Shown: positions 21,756 to 34,030 of the stretch, in pieces
How the letters are laid out: the number at the start of each line of letters is the position of its first letter
How positions within the stretch are numbered: the stretch's first letter is position 1
NCBI RefSeq assembly: GCF_963678635.1
Contig: NC_087063.1
Span: 21,770,701 to 21,834,700 of the forward strand
Length of the DNA: 64,000 bases
Direction: 5' to 3'
DNA from: Symsagittifera roscoffensis
Lineage: Eukaryota; Xenacoelomorpha; Acoela; Convolutidae
Translations under genes and position numbers: made by a program
Notes under the pieces: generated by a model
What the model was told of the DNA's origin: nothing
The model's input: the letters and a program-made list of their open reading frames with translations, nothing else
Databases searched by the model: none

Positions 21756-24700
21756 TACGGTCACAACAGACAGAGGAAGCATATCCGGACCTCAGTAACC
21801 TGAAGAGGGAACTGGAGAGGGTGCAGAGGTAGAGAGACAAAGCGAATCTTGACCCGGATGGTGCGAAGCTCGAGAGGGACAAGGCGAACCTGGAAAGAGA
21901 TCAAGCGATCCTCGAGAGGGATCAGGCGAGGCGTGATCTAAATATGATTAAAGCATAGTACCAACAAGAGCAGAAGGTACGCGAGAACGAGGCGAACTGT
22001 GAGCAGTTGAAGTCGGAAATTGAAAAGATCCAGCGGCGACAACGAGAGTTCGCGATACAAAAGGAAAAGGGAACCAGAACCACAGAAGGAGCAGCTGCAG
22101 GGTCAAGGACAGAGTCGCGGATGGGAGTGGATGAAGTTCCTAGGTCCAGTGGGCGATTCAACTTGGACCGAGCGGCTCAGGAGCACATCAACGAGGAATT
22201 GGAAGTGTGGACACCACCCGAGCCGGTGTCCTCCGTGCGTGGTTTGGAGGCGCAACCAATACGCCCACTGATGGAGGTCGCAATACCGGGATACACCCCG
22301 AGTTCAACCCCGGGCAGTAGCCGATTTAGCGGGAGTTCATCACGTCTCAAGAAACCGTGACGACTCAACAAGAGTGGAGCGACCCCCTACTTCTGGAGAC
22401 CAACCAGTCAGGAGTGTGGTGATCGCAAGCTACAAAAAAAATACAGATGGCAGGTATCACAGACACAACCGTATGGATTGGACCACGGCACAGCGGGCGA
22501 GAAGGGATTGTTTCCATGACGCGTCATAGGCCGAATATTACGCACAGCCGAGAATACCGGAGGGTGCGGTCCACTTAATCATAGGGGACAGCCTGATACG
22601 AATGCTGACCCGGATCCAGTCGCATTGGCAGACTGGAGTCTTGAGATTTTCTGGAGCTGCAACACCTCAGATGTTGGCATCACTTGAGATGTTGGACATG
22701 GTGAAGATATACACGGTGACTCTGATGATGGGGACCAATGACGTGTCCAGAGGTGAATCGAGGAAGGTAATGAGGCTACATGAGAAGATGAGCTGCATTC
22801 TTGAGGAGTTGAGGATTCAGATTAATCCCGCTATACTCACGATTTGCACCATCCCTTACAACATGAAAACAAAACCGATCAGCATGCGATGGAAATGAAT
22901 GAGAAGGTGCGCAACATCAACGAAATAATCAGGCAAATACAGCAGAGGAGCGTGCTCCCCGTTAGATTGTTGGACGTGGCAGACATGATGGAGCGATCCC
23001 TCCCGCATGACGCGTCTTCGGATGGCATCCATTCTGACAGGCCTAAAGGTGTGGAATGGCTGAATGGCGTCTTCCAGAGACACATAAATACGCTAGAAGC
23101 GGATCTGCTGGAATTGGCTCAGTTCACCTTCGGTCCACCCCCGATGCCCCCTTTCTTTGCCACGAGATCCTTCTCCAATCGCCAGGGAGTGAGAGTCGAT
23201 TCGAGAGACAGCTCAATGAGCAGCCGGACCAGACTACTGGGGTCCACACCGATGGGGGCCGAAAAAGTAGAATCGTCCACGCCCCAAAGTTTGGTGGTAT
23301 CCTCGGTGGTGGTGGTGGATAACAAGAGAGTGGAAATACCGACGGAGACGAGCCGGACGCGATATCTAGTGAGGATAAAGGAATTGCATCTGGAAGATCT
23401 GGAATGCAGACAAGAGTTGGCGGAGACCCTGGGGCTCAAGCACGTGTCACATGAGGACTTGAGTCGACACCATTGTGTGGATTGGTTGAAAGCCCACGAA
23501 GCACACTTCTCGAGAGCGAGGATGATGGAGACGGCAGATCTGACCGGGATTCCTCTGAAATCAATAATGGGACCGATCAACTATAGGCCACTCAAGCTGT
23601 TGGGGAGTCCAGGGTTCATAGTGGAGCCCCCCAAACATCGAACGAGCATAGCAAGAATCAGATTGGCTACTCCTGCGCAGCTGAGAGTGGTGGATAAGTT
23701 ACTGGAGCCGAAAGACATGGGACTCCCAGATGCTGCCTACGAGGGCGGAAAATTGGCAAACGACTCAAGGTACGGAAAACCCTGTGGGAACGCACAGTTG
23801 GCCAAGATATTGGCGGTGTATGATCGATCGGATCCAGCAGCCGCAAGAAAAATCATCGTGGCGGGCTCTGATTTCGAGGGGACGTCTTCGAAGCTGTTTT
23901 GGCCGGAAACTTTAGTTTATTTGTGCTCCCTGGTGGTGGCAATCAAGTCAGAAATCCCTTGCTAACCGGAGCTGCTGCTGTTTGCTGGAATGAACGACCA
24001 CTTGCATGCGGCGGGGCTTCTGGAGCATCTGAAAAGTGATGCACCGACGCCCAAGAAGATCTGGGAAGCTATCCAGACATTGTTTGCGGCAATGAATGAG
24101 GTGCAAGAGAATGTGATTTCTCGATTCGGAGCCAAGACAATGGTGGCGTTTACAACGTCCCCGGGGTACGCGAGCGTGCCGCCTGAGTTGCAATTTGTAT
24201 ACGCTATCTTGATCCTCATAGCGGAAGGGAACGCGTGGCGGGTGTTGATGGCAGCCCCAATCGAGAGCTGGAACCCACGAACTTGAGACTTCTGTTGTTC
24301 GAATTGGCAGCGGCGTGGGCGGACGTATCTCATGCCTTGAGGGGATTCTACGAGTTGGCAGACATCCTGATTGTGTTAGACGAGGTCCTATTACTTCAGA
24401 TTTCAAATTTCGCTCGACAATTGAAGCTTAGTCCGGAGATAAGGAATGATCATCCGATGATAAGCCACCTAAAGGCCAGCCTATGGTTCCGAGGTAAGGA
24501 CCTGACGATCATACGCTCCACCAGCAAAGCGAGGGGACCAATCAATGAAAGGAGAAATGTGGCTGCCGTCGAGAAGCAATTAGAATCTATGGGATATCGT
24601 CTGACGCAGGAAAGATGGAGGTGGCCATTCCTGACCCCAAGGCTCGAGAATGCTACGGATAAGACGCGGGAGGATGCTCCACCTCTCGTCAAGCAGATAT

Positions 24701-25172
24701 GGGAACTTCTTGAGGGGCAGCTGGAAGTGGCAGAGAGTAGAGAGATGACGGTGGGGAGATTCGTCACAGCGGCAAACGAAGTCACCATTGGAGGATTCTG
24801 GAGGGAGCACGCCAAAGACGAGCTGAGAACGAGGAAAAATCACAAAATCTTGAGATTCTTGAGTCCTTGTTGGGAGAAGAAGTACATGGCTAAAGTGTTC
24901 CATGCGAGGGACACCATATTCGAAGCATTCGTGCAAGAGCTGTTGAATATGCTCATAAACCTCTTGCTGGCCCTGTACCTGGTTTATCCCAGATACCTGT
25001 TTAAAATGGGTCCAGCATATATGCTCAGCAGAGGAGTGGAGACAATTCGAATTGACGGGTACCTGACGCTAGTGCTCTTGACTCGTGGCGAGCTGGTGGC
25101 ATTTCATCGGTTGATGAAATATGGGGAACCCCTGTCGATTGGGAGCCCCTGTCGATTATTTTTTCTTGTTTA
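21756..25172 (+). pseudogene. ORF3 polyprotein (copy A): coiled coil, SGNH esterase-like domain, helical region; truncated
   Basis: A Glu/Arg-rich coiled coil with repeated LERDQA units (21,840-22,050) carries two TAG stops shared with copy C. The SGNH domain follows: GDSLIRML (about 22,587), MGTNDVSRG (about 22,728-22,754) and DGIHSDRP (about 23,018). From 22,844 the frame is open for 373 codons straight into the second SGNH-like domain (AGSDFEG), showing that both belong to one protein. Further lesions are TAA at 23,963 and a C-run indel near 24,258; 24,235-25,173 is then open. The copy ends abruptly after GEPLSIG at the junction to copy B. In D the SGNH start to junction region is about 2.5 kb and continues for another 1.9 kb. 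Confidence 0.75.
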
Positions 25173-25180
25173 AGTTTTTA
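25125..25180 (+). other. Tandem-duplication junction J1: ORF3 of copy A fused to leader of copy B
   Basis: ORF3 breaks at CCCCTGTCGAT and is followed by a second short GGGAGCCCCTGTCGATT before the leader starts at ATTTTTTCTTG. The small templated duplication is typical of repair-mediated joining. The same junction recurs at 28,050-28,100. Confidence 0.85.
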
Positions 25181-25820
25181 CGTTTTCGGTACCAATTTTA
25201 TCGGTTTTGAACGGACAGGTGATTACAAGACACCTGCGAACAAGTTGGATTTCAACTTGCATCAGAATAATAAAAGGGAGATAAATACAGGGGGGTTAGA
25301 AATTGAAACTTTTGGCCTGTGAGGTTGGGTTTTGGGGAAATTTTTATACTAGAGCTCAAGTGGTGGTACCAGGGATAGTGGTTCAAGAGTCCCAACAACG
25401 AAGAAGAAGAAATCAGATTGTCCCAACACAAAGAAAGAAGGGGTCTTGAGACAGTGTGAAGTGTCACAACACTTGAGTGGCGAAGTCTTGGGACGGTACC
25501 AAGAAGTCATGGGACAGTGCGATTAGGTCTTCTAACAGTACGAAATGTCTTGGGACAGTACGGAGAAGTCTTGGGACAGTACGGAAAAGTCTTGGGACAG
25601 TACTAAAGGGTCTTGGGACAGTGTGAAATATCCAAACACTCAAGTAAAAAACACAAAGGACCGGCCAGAACGATTAAATTAGGAAAAATCCGCTCTATTA
25701 AGATCACGAATTTAAAGATTTTAACTTAAGAGAATTAGGAATACTTTTTAAAATTTTTATCCTTAGAATAGAATTTTGTAAATATAAATATTGTAAATAA
25801 GAAAATTGTAAATAAGAAAC
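25181..25820 (+). other. Truncated leader of copy B with short GTCTTGGGACAG minisatellite
   Basis: It matches A from 13,405 onward, but includes a 25,430-25,625 block with a handful of GTCTTGGGACAGTAC-type repeats that A lacks. There is no LTR and no coding sequence. Confidence 0.7.
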
Positions 25821-27600
25821 ATGAGGCGAAGTAGGGTACCGATAGCAGAAAAAATAGTTCTAGAGTCAAAGACAAATCATAACTCCGTCGGTCCAAAAAG
25901 TAATGAGAAATAACTTTTCAGTGAGCATGGTCAACACGAGAAGCGCAAATGAGAGCAGAACGAAAGTAAGCGCTGAGGAAGGTCGAACAGTACATGCTAC
26001 AGAAATTGATCTTGAGACACCAGATCAGAGTGTTGATGAGGTGGAAAGGAAAACAACGGAATCAACACCGATGCCGAATGTGGAAGAACAAGAAAAGAAG
26101 ACGATAGAATTCTCGCTGATTAACATTGTAGACGATACAACGAGCAACACGCCGGAAACGATAAAGGATGGCTCTCAAACGAAAAGAACGTCGTTCACAG
26201 AGATGATTGCAATGATGGTCGGAATGAAACCAAGAGAGAAGGAGGAAATAACACCAACGACCGAGGTAGGCAAGACATTTGGAACGGTTTCTGCAATAAC
26301 AACAACAGACAGTCGAGACGATGATCAGGTCGACTTTCCATGAGGCAACAGTTAAAAATGGGACAACAGCTAACCAAGAGAAAACAACTTTTCTTGATTT
26401 GGGCGACTTGATGGCGAAGTTTGAACAAATCGACAAAAAACTGAAGTGCAGTGAAGAGGATCGACAAATGCTAAAAAAAAGGAGATACGATACAATAAAA
26501 GCAAAAGCCTGGACAATTGCTTCAATCTGGCGAAGGCAGCTGAAGCGAGGCTACAGCAAATGTCAGACAAGGTGGAGGCTACCGACAAGGAGAGAGAGAA
26601 AAATATCAAAAAAGACATGGAAGAAATGAAGCAACGGTATGGCACTGTGAACAGTAAGTTAGGGAGTCTGGAGACGAGAATAGACACAATGAGCAGAGAC
26701 CAGGCTGAGAGATCATATGCCATACAGTCCAAAATGGATGCTATATTGAGAAACTCTACATCAGAAGACAAGCTGGTAACAGATCGAACGCAAGGCAACA
26801 GAGTCGATTTCGTGGAACCACAACGGAACAAGCGAGAGTCCGCACCGTTGCAGTTACCCCGGGGTACAGCGAGCATAGGACCAGCGGGGCCACGACAATT
26901 ATGAAGAGTGGAACCTCAAATACGACCAATGGTTCAGGGGATTCCACAAGGAGCAACAATGTGGGACCTGATGCCATGACGTGGGCTAGCACATGGGAAA
27001 TGATGAATAGGACATTGGAAGCGTTCGCTACAAGGAACACTGACTCGAGTGAAAGAGGAGTTGGCGAATACAGGAAAACCTTCAATAAGCCAAAAAAATT
27101 TACGGACGACTCAGATGGATGCATCGACACATGGGTAGAAGTCATGAGACTACATTTGGAACAAGAAAACTTGAATGACGAGAGACAGGCCTGCGCAGCG
27201 ATACTCAGCAAATTAGAGGGCACAGCGTTAAAATGTGTAGTTGCAAAGAAGGAAGAGGAACGTGATACTGCAGACACAATCTTCGAGATATTGTTGAACC
27301 GATTCGGATCGGGAATGAAGGGTCACCAAGCTATGATGAGATTCGAAAAGAGAATACAGAGGACGACGAATCAATCGATTGGTTCCTGGATGATCTTGAG
27401 AGCTTGAGAAGAAGGAGTGATCCTGAAGAATCAACAAACAGAAGGAACTTCAGCATCACCTCAAAATTTATCGATGGGGTTAAAAGTGACGACTTAAGAA
27501 CAATGTTGGCAACGTACTATACACTGTCGAAATATAAAGCACCGACTCCGGAAGAGATGAGGTAAAATTCAAGGGAGTACATGTTGATGAATTCAAAGAA
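25821..27600 (+). pseudogene. ORF1 and start of ORF2 (copy B)
   Basis: Nearly identical to copy A gag. ORF1 is broken by the shared TGA at 26,341; its coiled-coil part at 26,560-26,904 overlaps the ORF2 ATG by ATGA (26,901-26,904). ORF2 is open 26,901-27,407 through the capsid region, then carries the shared one-base deletion, and a TAA lies near 27,562. It is cut at AATTCAAAGAA (27,600), just before the CCHC knuckles, and joined to ORF3 sequence. No pol is present. Confidence 0.8.
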
Positions 27601-28096
27601 TGCTACACACAAGGCGCGGGAGGATGCTCCACCTCTCGTCAAGCAGATATGGGAATTTCTTGAGGGGCAGCTGGAAGTGGCAGAGAGTAGGGAGATGACG
27701 GTGGGGAGATTCGGAGGATTCTGGAGGGAGCACGCCAAAGACGAGCTGAGAACGAGGAAAAATCACAAAATCTTGAGATTCTTGAGTCCTTGTTGGGAGA
27801 AGAAGTACATGGCTAAAGTGTTCCATGCGAGGGATACCATATTCGAAGCCTACGTGCAAGAGCTGTTGAATGTGCTCATAAACCTCTTGCTGGCCCTGTA
27901 CTTGGTTTATCCCAGATACCTGTTTAAAATGGGTCCAGCATACATGCTCAGCAGAGGAGTGGAGACAATTCAAATTGACGGGTACCTGACGCTAGTCCTC
28001 TTGACTCGTGGCGAGCTGGTGGCATTTCATCGGTTGATGAAATATGGGGAACCCCTGTCAATTGGGAGCCCCTGTCGATCATTTTTTCTTGTTTAA
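27601..28096 (+). pseudogene. ORF3 fragment fused to gag (copy B)
   Basis: From 27,601 the sequence is ORF3 helical-region coding (THKAREDAPPLVKQIW), matching A 24,652-25,172. The fusion is open from the gag side (27,581) to TAA at 28,094. The join AAAGAA/TGCTAC has only a few bases of shared sequence. An inner deletion relative to A is seen near 27,713. At the end, the J1-type junction repeats. Confidence 0.8.
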
Positions 28097-28764
28097 AAGT
28101 TTACGTTTTCGGTACCAATTTTATCGGTTTTGAACGGACAAGTGATTACAAGACACCTGCGAACAAGTTGGATTTCAACTTGCATCAGAATAATAAAAGG
28201 GAGATAAAAACAGGGGAGTTAGAAATTGAAACTTTTGGCCTGTGAGGTTGGGTTTTGGGGAAATTTTTATACTAGAGCTCAAGTGGTGGTACCAGGGATA
28301 GTGGTTCAAGAGTCCCAACAACGAAGAAGAAGAAATCAGATTGTCCCAACACAAAGAAAGAAGGGGTCTTGAGACAGTGTGAAGTGTCACAACACTTGAG
28401 TGGCGTAGTCTTGGGAGGGTACCAAGAAGTCATGGGACAGTGCGATTAGGTCTTCTAACAGTACGAAATGTCTTGGGACAGTACGGAGAAGTCTTGGGAC
28501 AGTACGGAAAAGTCTTGGGACAGTACGGAAAAGTCTTGGGACAGTACTAAAGGGTCTTGGGACAGTGTGAATTATCCAAACACTTAAGTAAAAAACACAA
28601 AGGACCGGTCAGAACAATTAAATCGGGAAAAATCCCCTCTATTAAGATCACGAATTGAAAGATTTTAACATAAGAGAATTAGGAATACTTTTTAAAATTT
28701 TTATCCTTAGAATAGAATTTTGTAAATATAAATATTGTAAATAGGAAAATTGTAAATAAGAAAC
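28097..28764 (+). other. Truncated leader of copy C with short GTCTTGGGACAG minisatellite
   Basis: Nearly identical to the copy B leader, starting at the same fused point, with one more GTCTTGGGACAGTACGGAAAA unit (28,466-28,560). No LTR and no gene. Confidence 0.7.
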
Positions 28765-29866
28765 ATGAGGCGAAGTAGGGTACCGATAGCAGAAAAAATA
28801 GTTCTAGAGTGAAAGACAAATCATAACTCGTCACAGCGGAAAGCAATTCCGTCGGTCCAAAAAGTAATGAGAAATAACTTTTCAGTGAGCATGGTCAACA
28901 CGAGAAGGGCAAAGGAGAGCAAAACGAAAGTAAGCGCAGAGGAAGGTCGAACGGTACCTGCTACAGAAATTGATCTTGAGACACCAGATCAGAGTGTTGA
29001 TGAGATGGAAAGGAAAACAACGGAATCAACACCGATGCCGAATGTGGAAGAACAAGAAAAGAAGACGATAGAGTTCTCGCTGATTGACATTGTAGACGAT
29101 ACAACGAGCAACACGTCGGAAACGATAAAGGATGGCTCTCAAACGAAAAGAACGTCGTTCACAGAGAGGATTGCAATGATGGTCGGAATGAAACTAAGAG
29201 AGAAGGAGGAAATAACACCAACGACCGAGGTAGGCAAGACATTTGGAACGGTTTCTGCAATAACAACAACAGACAGTCGAGACGATGATCAGGTCGATTT
29301 TCCATGAGGCAACAGTTAAAAATGGGACAATAGCTAACCAAGAGAAAACAACTTATCTTGATTTGGGCGACTTGATGGCGAAGTTGGAACAAATCGACAG
29401 AAAACTGAAGTGCAGTGAAGAGGATCGACAAATGCTAAAAATGGAGATACGATATAAAAAAAGCAAAAGCCTGGACAATTGTTTCAATCTGGCGAAGGCA
29501 GCTGAAGCGAGGCTACAGCAAAATTCAGACAAGGTGGAGGCTACCGACAAGGAGAGAGAGAAAAATATCAAAAAAGACATGCAAGAAATGAAGCAACGGT
29601 ATGGCACTGTGAACAGTAAGTTAGGGAGTCTGGAGACGAGAATAGACACAATGAGCAGAGACCAGGCTGAGAGATCATATGCCATACAGTCCAAACTGGA
29701 TGCTATCTTGAGAAACTCTACATCACAAGTCAAGCTGGTAACAGATCAAACGCAAGGCAACAGAGTCGATTTCGTGGAACCACAACGGAACAAGCGGGAG
29801 TCCGCACCGTTGCCGTTACCCCGGGGTACAGCGAGCATAGGACCAGGGGGGCCAAGACAATTATGA
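28765..29866 (+). pseudogene. ORF1, coiled-coil Gag-like protein (copy C)
   Basis: The ATG at 28,765 corresponds to D 48,962; a TGA follows about 13 codons later. The 146-codon segment 28,867-29,307 ends at the TGA shared with A and B. The second segment, 29,285-29,866, is open for 193 codons and holds the whole coiled coil, ending TTATGA at the ATGA overlap. It is the longest uninterrupted version of this half, and shows that the A-run near 29,570 has six A, against seven in copy D. Confidence 0.7.
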
Positions 29867-30750
29867 AGAGTGGAACCTCAAATACGACCAATGGTCCAAG
29901 GGATTCCACAAGGAGCAACAATGTGGGACCTGATGCCATGACGTGGGCTAGCACATGGGAAATGATGAATAGGACATTGGAAGCGTTCGCTACAAGGAAC
30001 ACTGACTCGAGTGAAAGAGGAGTTGGCGAATCCAGGAAAACCTTCGAGAAGCCAAAAGAATTTACGGACGACTCAGATGGATGCATCGACACATGGGTAG
30101 AAGTCATGAGACTACATTTGGAACAAGAAAACTTGAATGACGGAGACAGGCCTGCGCAGCGATACTCAGCAAATTAGAAGGCACAGCGTTAAAATGTGTA
30201 GTTGCAAAGAAGGAAGAGGAACGTGATACTGCAGACACAATCTTCGAGATATTGTTGAACCGATTCGGATCGGGAATGAAGGGTCACCAAGCTATGATGA
30301 GATTCGAAAAGAGAAGACAGAGGACGACGAATCAATCGATTGGTTCCTGGATGATCTTGAGAGCTTGAGAAGAAGGAGTGATCCTGAAGAATCAACAAAC
30401 AGAACGAACTTCAGCATCACCTCAAAATTTATCGATGGGGTTAAAGGTGACGACTTGAGAACAGTGTTGGCAACGTACTATACACTGTCGAAAGATAAAG
30501 CACCGACTCCGGAAGAGATGAGATAAAAGTCAAAGGAGTACATGTTGATGAATTCAAAGAGGTACTCGTACTCAGAGAATAGGAACATGCAAGGGGGGAG
30601 TCAACCACAGAGGTCGTCATGGTACAAGCCTAGAGATGATATGGACAAACGCAGGTCATGCACAAATTGCGGATCAGCGGAACATCTGGTGGCGGATTGC
30701 TCGACCTACAAGCAAGGCATGAAGAGTCTGGGATAAGCGCCGGATGAGAA
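29863..30750 (+). pseudogene. ORF2 start: capsid and first CCHC knuckle (copy C)
   Basis: It opens at the ATGA overlap (29,863). A frameshift near 30,140 (GACGGAGACAGG) is private to C, the one-base capsid deletion near 30,322 is shared with A and B, and a TAA in AGATAAAAG near 30,524 sits at the position of the A/B stop. The first knuckle, CTNCGSAEHLVADC, is intact at 30,659-30,700. TAA at 30,734 is shared with A. Confidence 0.75.
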
Positions 30751-32164
30751 ATATATGAGCCAGACGGATTAACATGAGTTCTACAGTGGCCTGATCATCA
30801 AGATAGGTGCGAGATGCTTCTTCTGCAATCAAGAGGGCCACTTCAGGATGGACTTTTCGTTGTTTTGGGAAGCAATGAAGAACCAAAGTCACCCCAAACA
30901 CAAGCTAGCGCTGGCGACGGTACAGAACACGATGAACAGGCAAGCCGAGTTTGACACAAAAAACTCGGAGGCACCGAGTGCGGAACTACCGACAAAAACG
31001 GTGAAGGCTGTAGCGCAAGTCACGAATGTCATAGATGCTGAGACCAGGAATTCCCTAGAAATAAACTATGAGAAAGCAGCTGCGGAGGCCATCAACAAAG
31101 TGAAACAAGACCTAGCAACGAAAGAGATCGAGCAACGACTAAAACAGGAGATCGAAACGCAGAAGTTAAATGAGACATTAAGTAGGTCAGTGCCAATGCC
31201 AGAAGCCGAAGTGGGAGCAACAAAGGGTGGAAATTGCAACACTCTAAAAATTGTGACTGGAAAGCCATTCGGCATAACAAAAATCGGAGCCAGAATAATG
31301 TCGATAATCACTGTGGGCGGCCACGAAGTAACGAGAAACCTGAGTGAACCAAGCGATCAGACGACAATGCACATTGATGTGTACGCAGATTACTTAAGTG
31401 CAATAAGTCCGCAGACAACATCTAGAGCCTTGAGGGCACTACTCACAAGAGGTGATAGCAAGTCAGTCCGCGTCGAGAATAGGTACATGGAAGCCTATGG
31501 TCCACATGAGGTGATGTTAAATATAGATGGAATAAACATCTACACGAAGACTATGATAACATATGACGAAGACCTAGCCGGACAGATCTACGTGGGCAGG
31601 GAAGAACTGAAAGTGAGATCGATTGGACACTGTGCCATGTTGGAAGAGGATGCAATGGATATCGGTACAGAAGCGGACGTATTGGCACACGTGCTTGACA
31701 TAAATGGCAAGAGGACTCAGTTACGCGGGTTACTGGACACGAGAGCGGTCTTGAGCGTTATAGCAATCGAAATTTGGGAGCGAATGGGCTTCAACAAAGA
31801 CGATTTGATAGACTCGAGAATTCGGCTGTCAGCTTCAAACAAAGGGGCACTGCGGGTACTAGGCAGGACACCAATAATAGCCCTAAACTCCGGGGAACGC
31901 AACCTGTGGATGAGCTTTCTTGTGGTGGAAAACCTTGATGAGTCTGACCAATTCATTTTAGGCAGAGACTTCATCCGAAATTTTGACGTAACAATTGATC
32001 TGAACAATGCGATGTTCAGGCTTCGGAATCCGGAAAGGAAGTACGTAATTAAACCGGTAAATTTAATAATGGCGAAAGAGAATAAAGCACCGGTAATCTT
32101 GAGTAGGAGGGTGAGGCTGAAAGCAAACGAAGCGGCAATTGTAAGCTTGCGAATGAAAAATTAA
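30751..32164 (+). pseudogene. Second knuckle and retropepsin region (copy C), inactive
   Basis: The frame 30,848-32,164 is open for 438 codons. The second knuckle reads CFFCNQEGHFRMDF, with the last Cys lost. A helical Glu/Lys-rich segment follows, then the protease: LLDTRAVLSVI (about 31,732), DTR instead of DTG as in copy A, and FILGRDFIRNFDVTIDL near 31,950-32,000. Despite the open frame the protease should be inactive. TAA at 32,162 ends the frame just before the RT deletion. Confidence 0.8.
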
Positions 32165-32344
32165 AATGAACTAAGTGACAACAAGCAAGTATGCATAGTC
32201 CGAAATCCAAATAATCAAAGTACTGCTATTTTAGGAAGATCCTTCTCGATAACCAAGAGCGGCCTCTGCGTCAGTGTCTTGCTGAATGCTCTTGATATAC
32301 CCATCACGATCCAGAGGGGAAGGAAACTGGGATACGCTTGACCC

Positions 32345-33476
32345 GTGAAAACTCGATATAAAAAAACTGAAAATGTAACGAGAACTAAGACGCCTACACT
32401 AGAGGATCACATCGAACGACTAGACGAGGTGTTCGCCTGTGTGAAGAGATCGGGAGTAAAATGCAAACCATCGAAGTGCGAAACACTCAAGGACTCGATA
32501 AAAATACCTGGGGAGAATGGTGGATAGACATGGCATCAGACCAGACCCAGATGCAGTAGAGGCGGTTCTGACGTGGAAATCGCCTAAAACGGAACATCAG
32601 TTGATGAGTTTCCTGGGTTTTGCGAATTACTACAGGGAGTTCATCAAGGGCTATGCGGACAAGATGTACCCGATGCAACAACTAATGAGGCACAAAGGCA
32701 CGAAGTTCGCGTGGAACAACGCGGCGGAAGAATCATTCCAGAGAATAAGGAAGGAATTGTGTGAAGCACCGGTGCTAGGGATGCCAACGGAAAAGGGAAT
32801 AAACGTGCTGGACACGAATGCGTCGGTAGTAGCGATTTCTGGTATTCTCCATCAAGAGCAGGAATGGAATGGGAAGCCAGTCTTGAGACCAATAGCATAC
32901 GGGAGTAAAGTCTCGAGTGATACGGAGATGAAGTACGGGGCGCCCAAAGCAGAGATGTTCGCGGTGGTTACCTTTGTCGAAAAATACATGGCATACCTAG
33001 GTAGCGAGCCGTTCAAGCTACGAGTCCACAACAGGGCACTCAGCTGGTTGAAAACGTACTCAATGGATCAGAGCTACATAGGGAGATGAATATTTTGCCT
33101 GAATGGATACAACATGATAATTGAGCATAGGATGAGAGACAAACATCAAAATGCCGATAGCTTGAGTAAGAAGACGGATTTCTACGAGAGACCGGAACAG
33201 AGGGAAGCAGATAGGCCAGAAATCAAAGATGGCTTCTCCTTCATGGATAAAGAAACGTATGATAGTCTTCCACTCACGAGATGGCTCGACAGGTCTGGCA
33301 AAAATATAGAAGATCACCCCGAATTACCAAAGGAGCGTCCAGAGAAAACAATCATGAAAAAAACCCAAAGAATGCCAATGAAGATAATGGTAAAGTCAAA
33401 AATTGTGAGGGAGACACTCAAGGCAAAAGGCTATGATCTCAACCAAGTAGAAATGGGAAGAGCATAGATAGATGAA
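32345..33476 (+). pseudogene. RT thumb remnant and RNase H (copy C); RT core deleted
   Basis: It shares with copy A the loss of the RT core, with the same filler-like joining sequence near 32,370. 32,517-33,089 is open for 190 codons through the RT connection and RNase H; the first Asp is changed (LDTNASVVAI) and RVHNRAL lacks the usual Asp. TGA at 33,087 follows SYIGR, identical to copy D. The frame resumes to HQNADSLSKK and beyond (33,114-33,467). Confidence 0.75.
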
Positions 33477-33479
33477 GAC

Positions 33480-34030
33480 TTGAGGAGGTTACTCGAGAAA
33501 CTGGCAGACGATAAACCCGTGATAGAAGAAAAGGGTAAAGAGGAACCAGAGGTCACGATATTGAGAAGGAATGATGCGGATGGTAGCGAGGACTCCTTGA
33601 AAGAAAAGAAACCTGATGGGAAAGAAGTTGTGCAGTCATTGGTTGAGAGAATCCCTGAGGATATACTTGGGCGGACTATGGTTAGGAAGAAAAAGGTGGC
33701 ATTCAAGGAGGAGGCTGAACACCTCGGACTGAGTCAAGAGTCCGGGGAGTGGCCCATTGCAGAGGAAGATGCTGAAGAAGAAAATTTGTCCGGGGAGTGT
33801 GAAGAATGGGATGAAGACTCAGAAAAGAGCAGCGATGACCAAGATAGTCTAAGCATGATATTGGCAGAAGAGAAGATGAGGCACCGCGACAGGGAACTAC
33901 AGACGGATCCCTCCTCAGGAACGTACAATTTGGATCAGAAGGAGGTGCGCGGAGGTGAAGAACTTGAGAAAATTGCAGTATCAAGAAAAACGTTAAGGGA
34001 GGGATTTGTGAGCGGGGTTGGTGAAAGAAA
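33480..34030 (+). pseudogene. Pre-integrase acidic linker (copy C), fused past a deleted integrase
   Basis: It encodes the Glu/Asp-rich linker that precedes integrase, with two GTCCGGGGAGT motifs (33,740-33,750 and 33,788-33,798). After EKIAVSRK it jumps to the post-integrase region near 34,000-34,030. The whole zinc finger, catalytic core and GPY/F region (about 1.5 kb in A) are missing. Confidence 0.75.
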
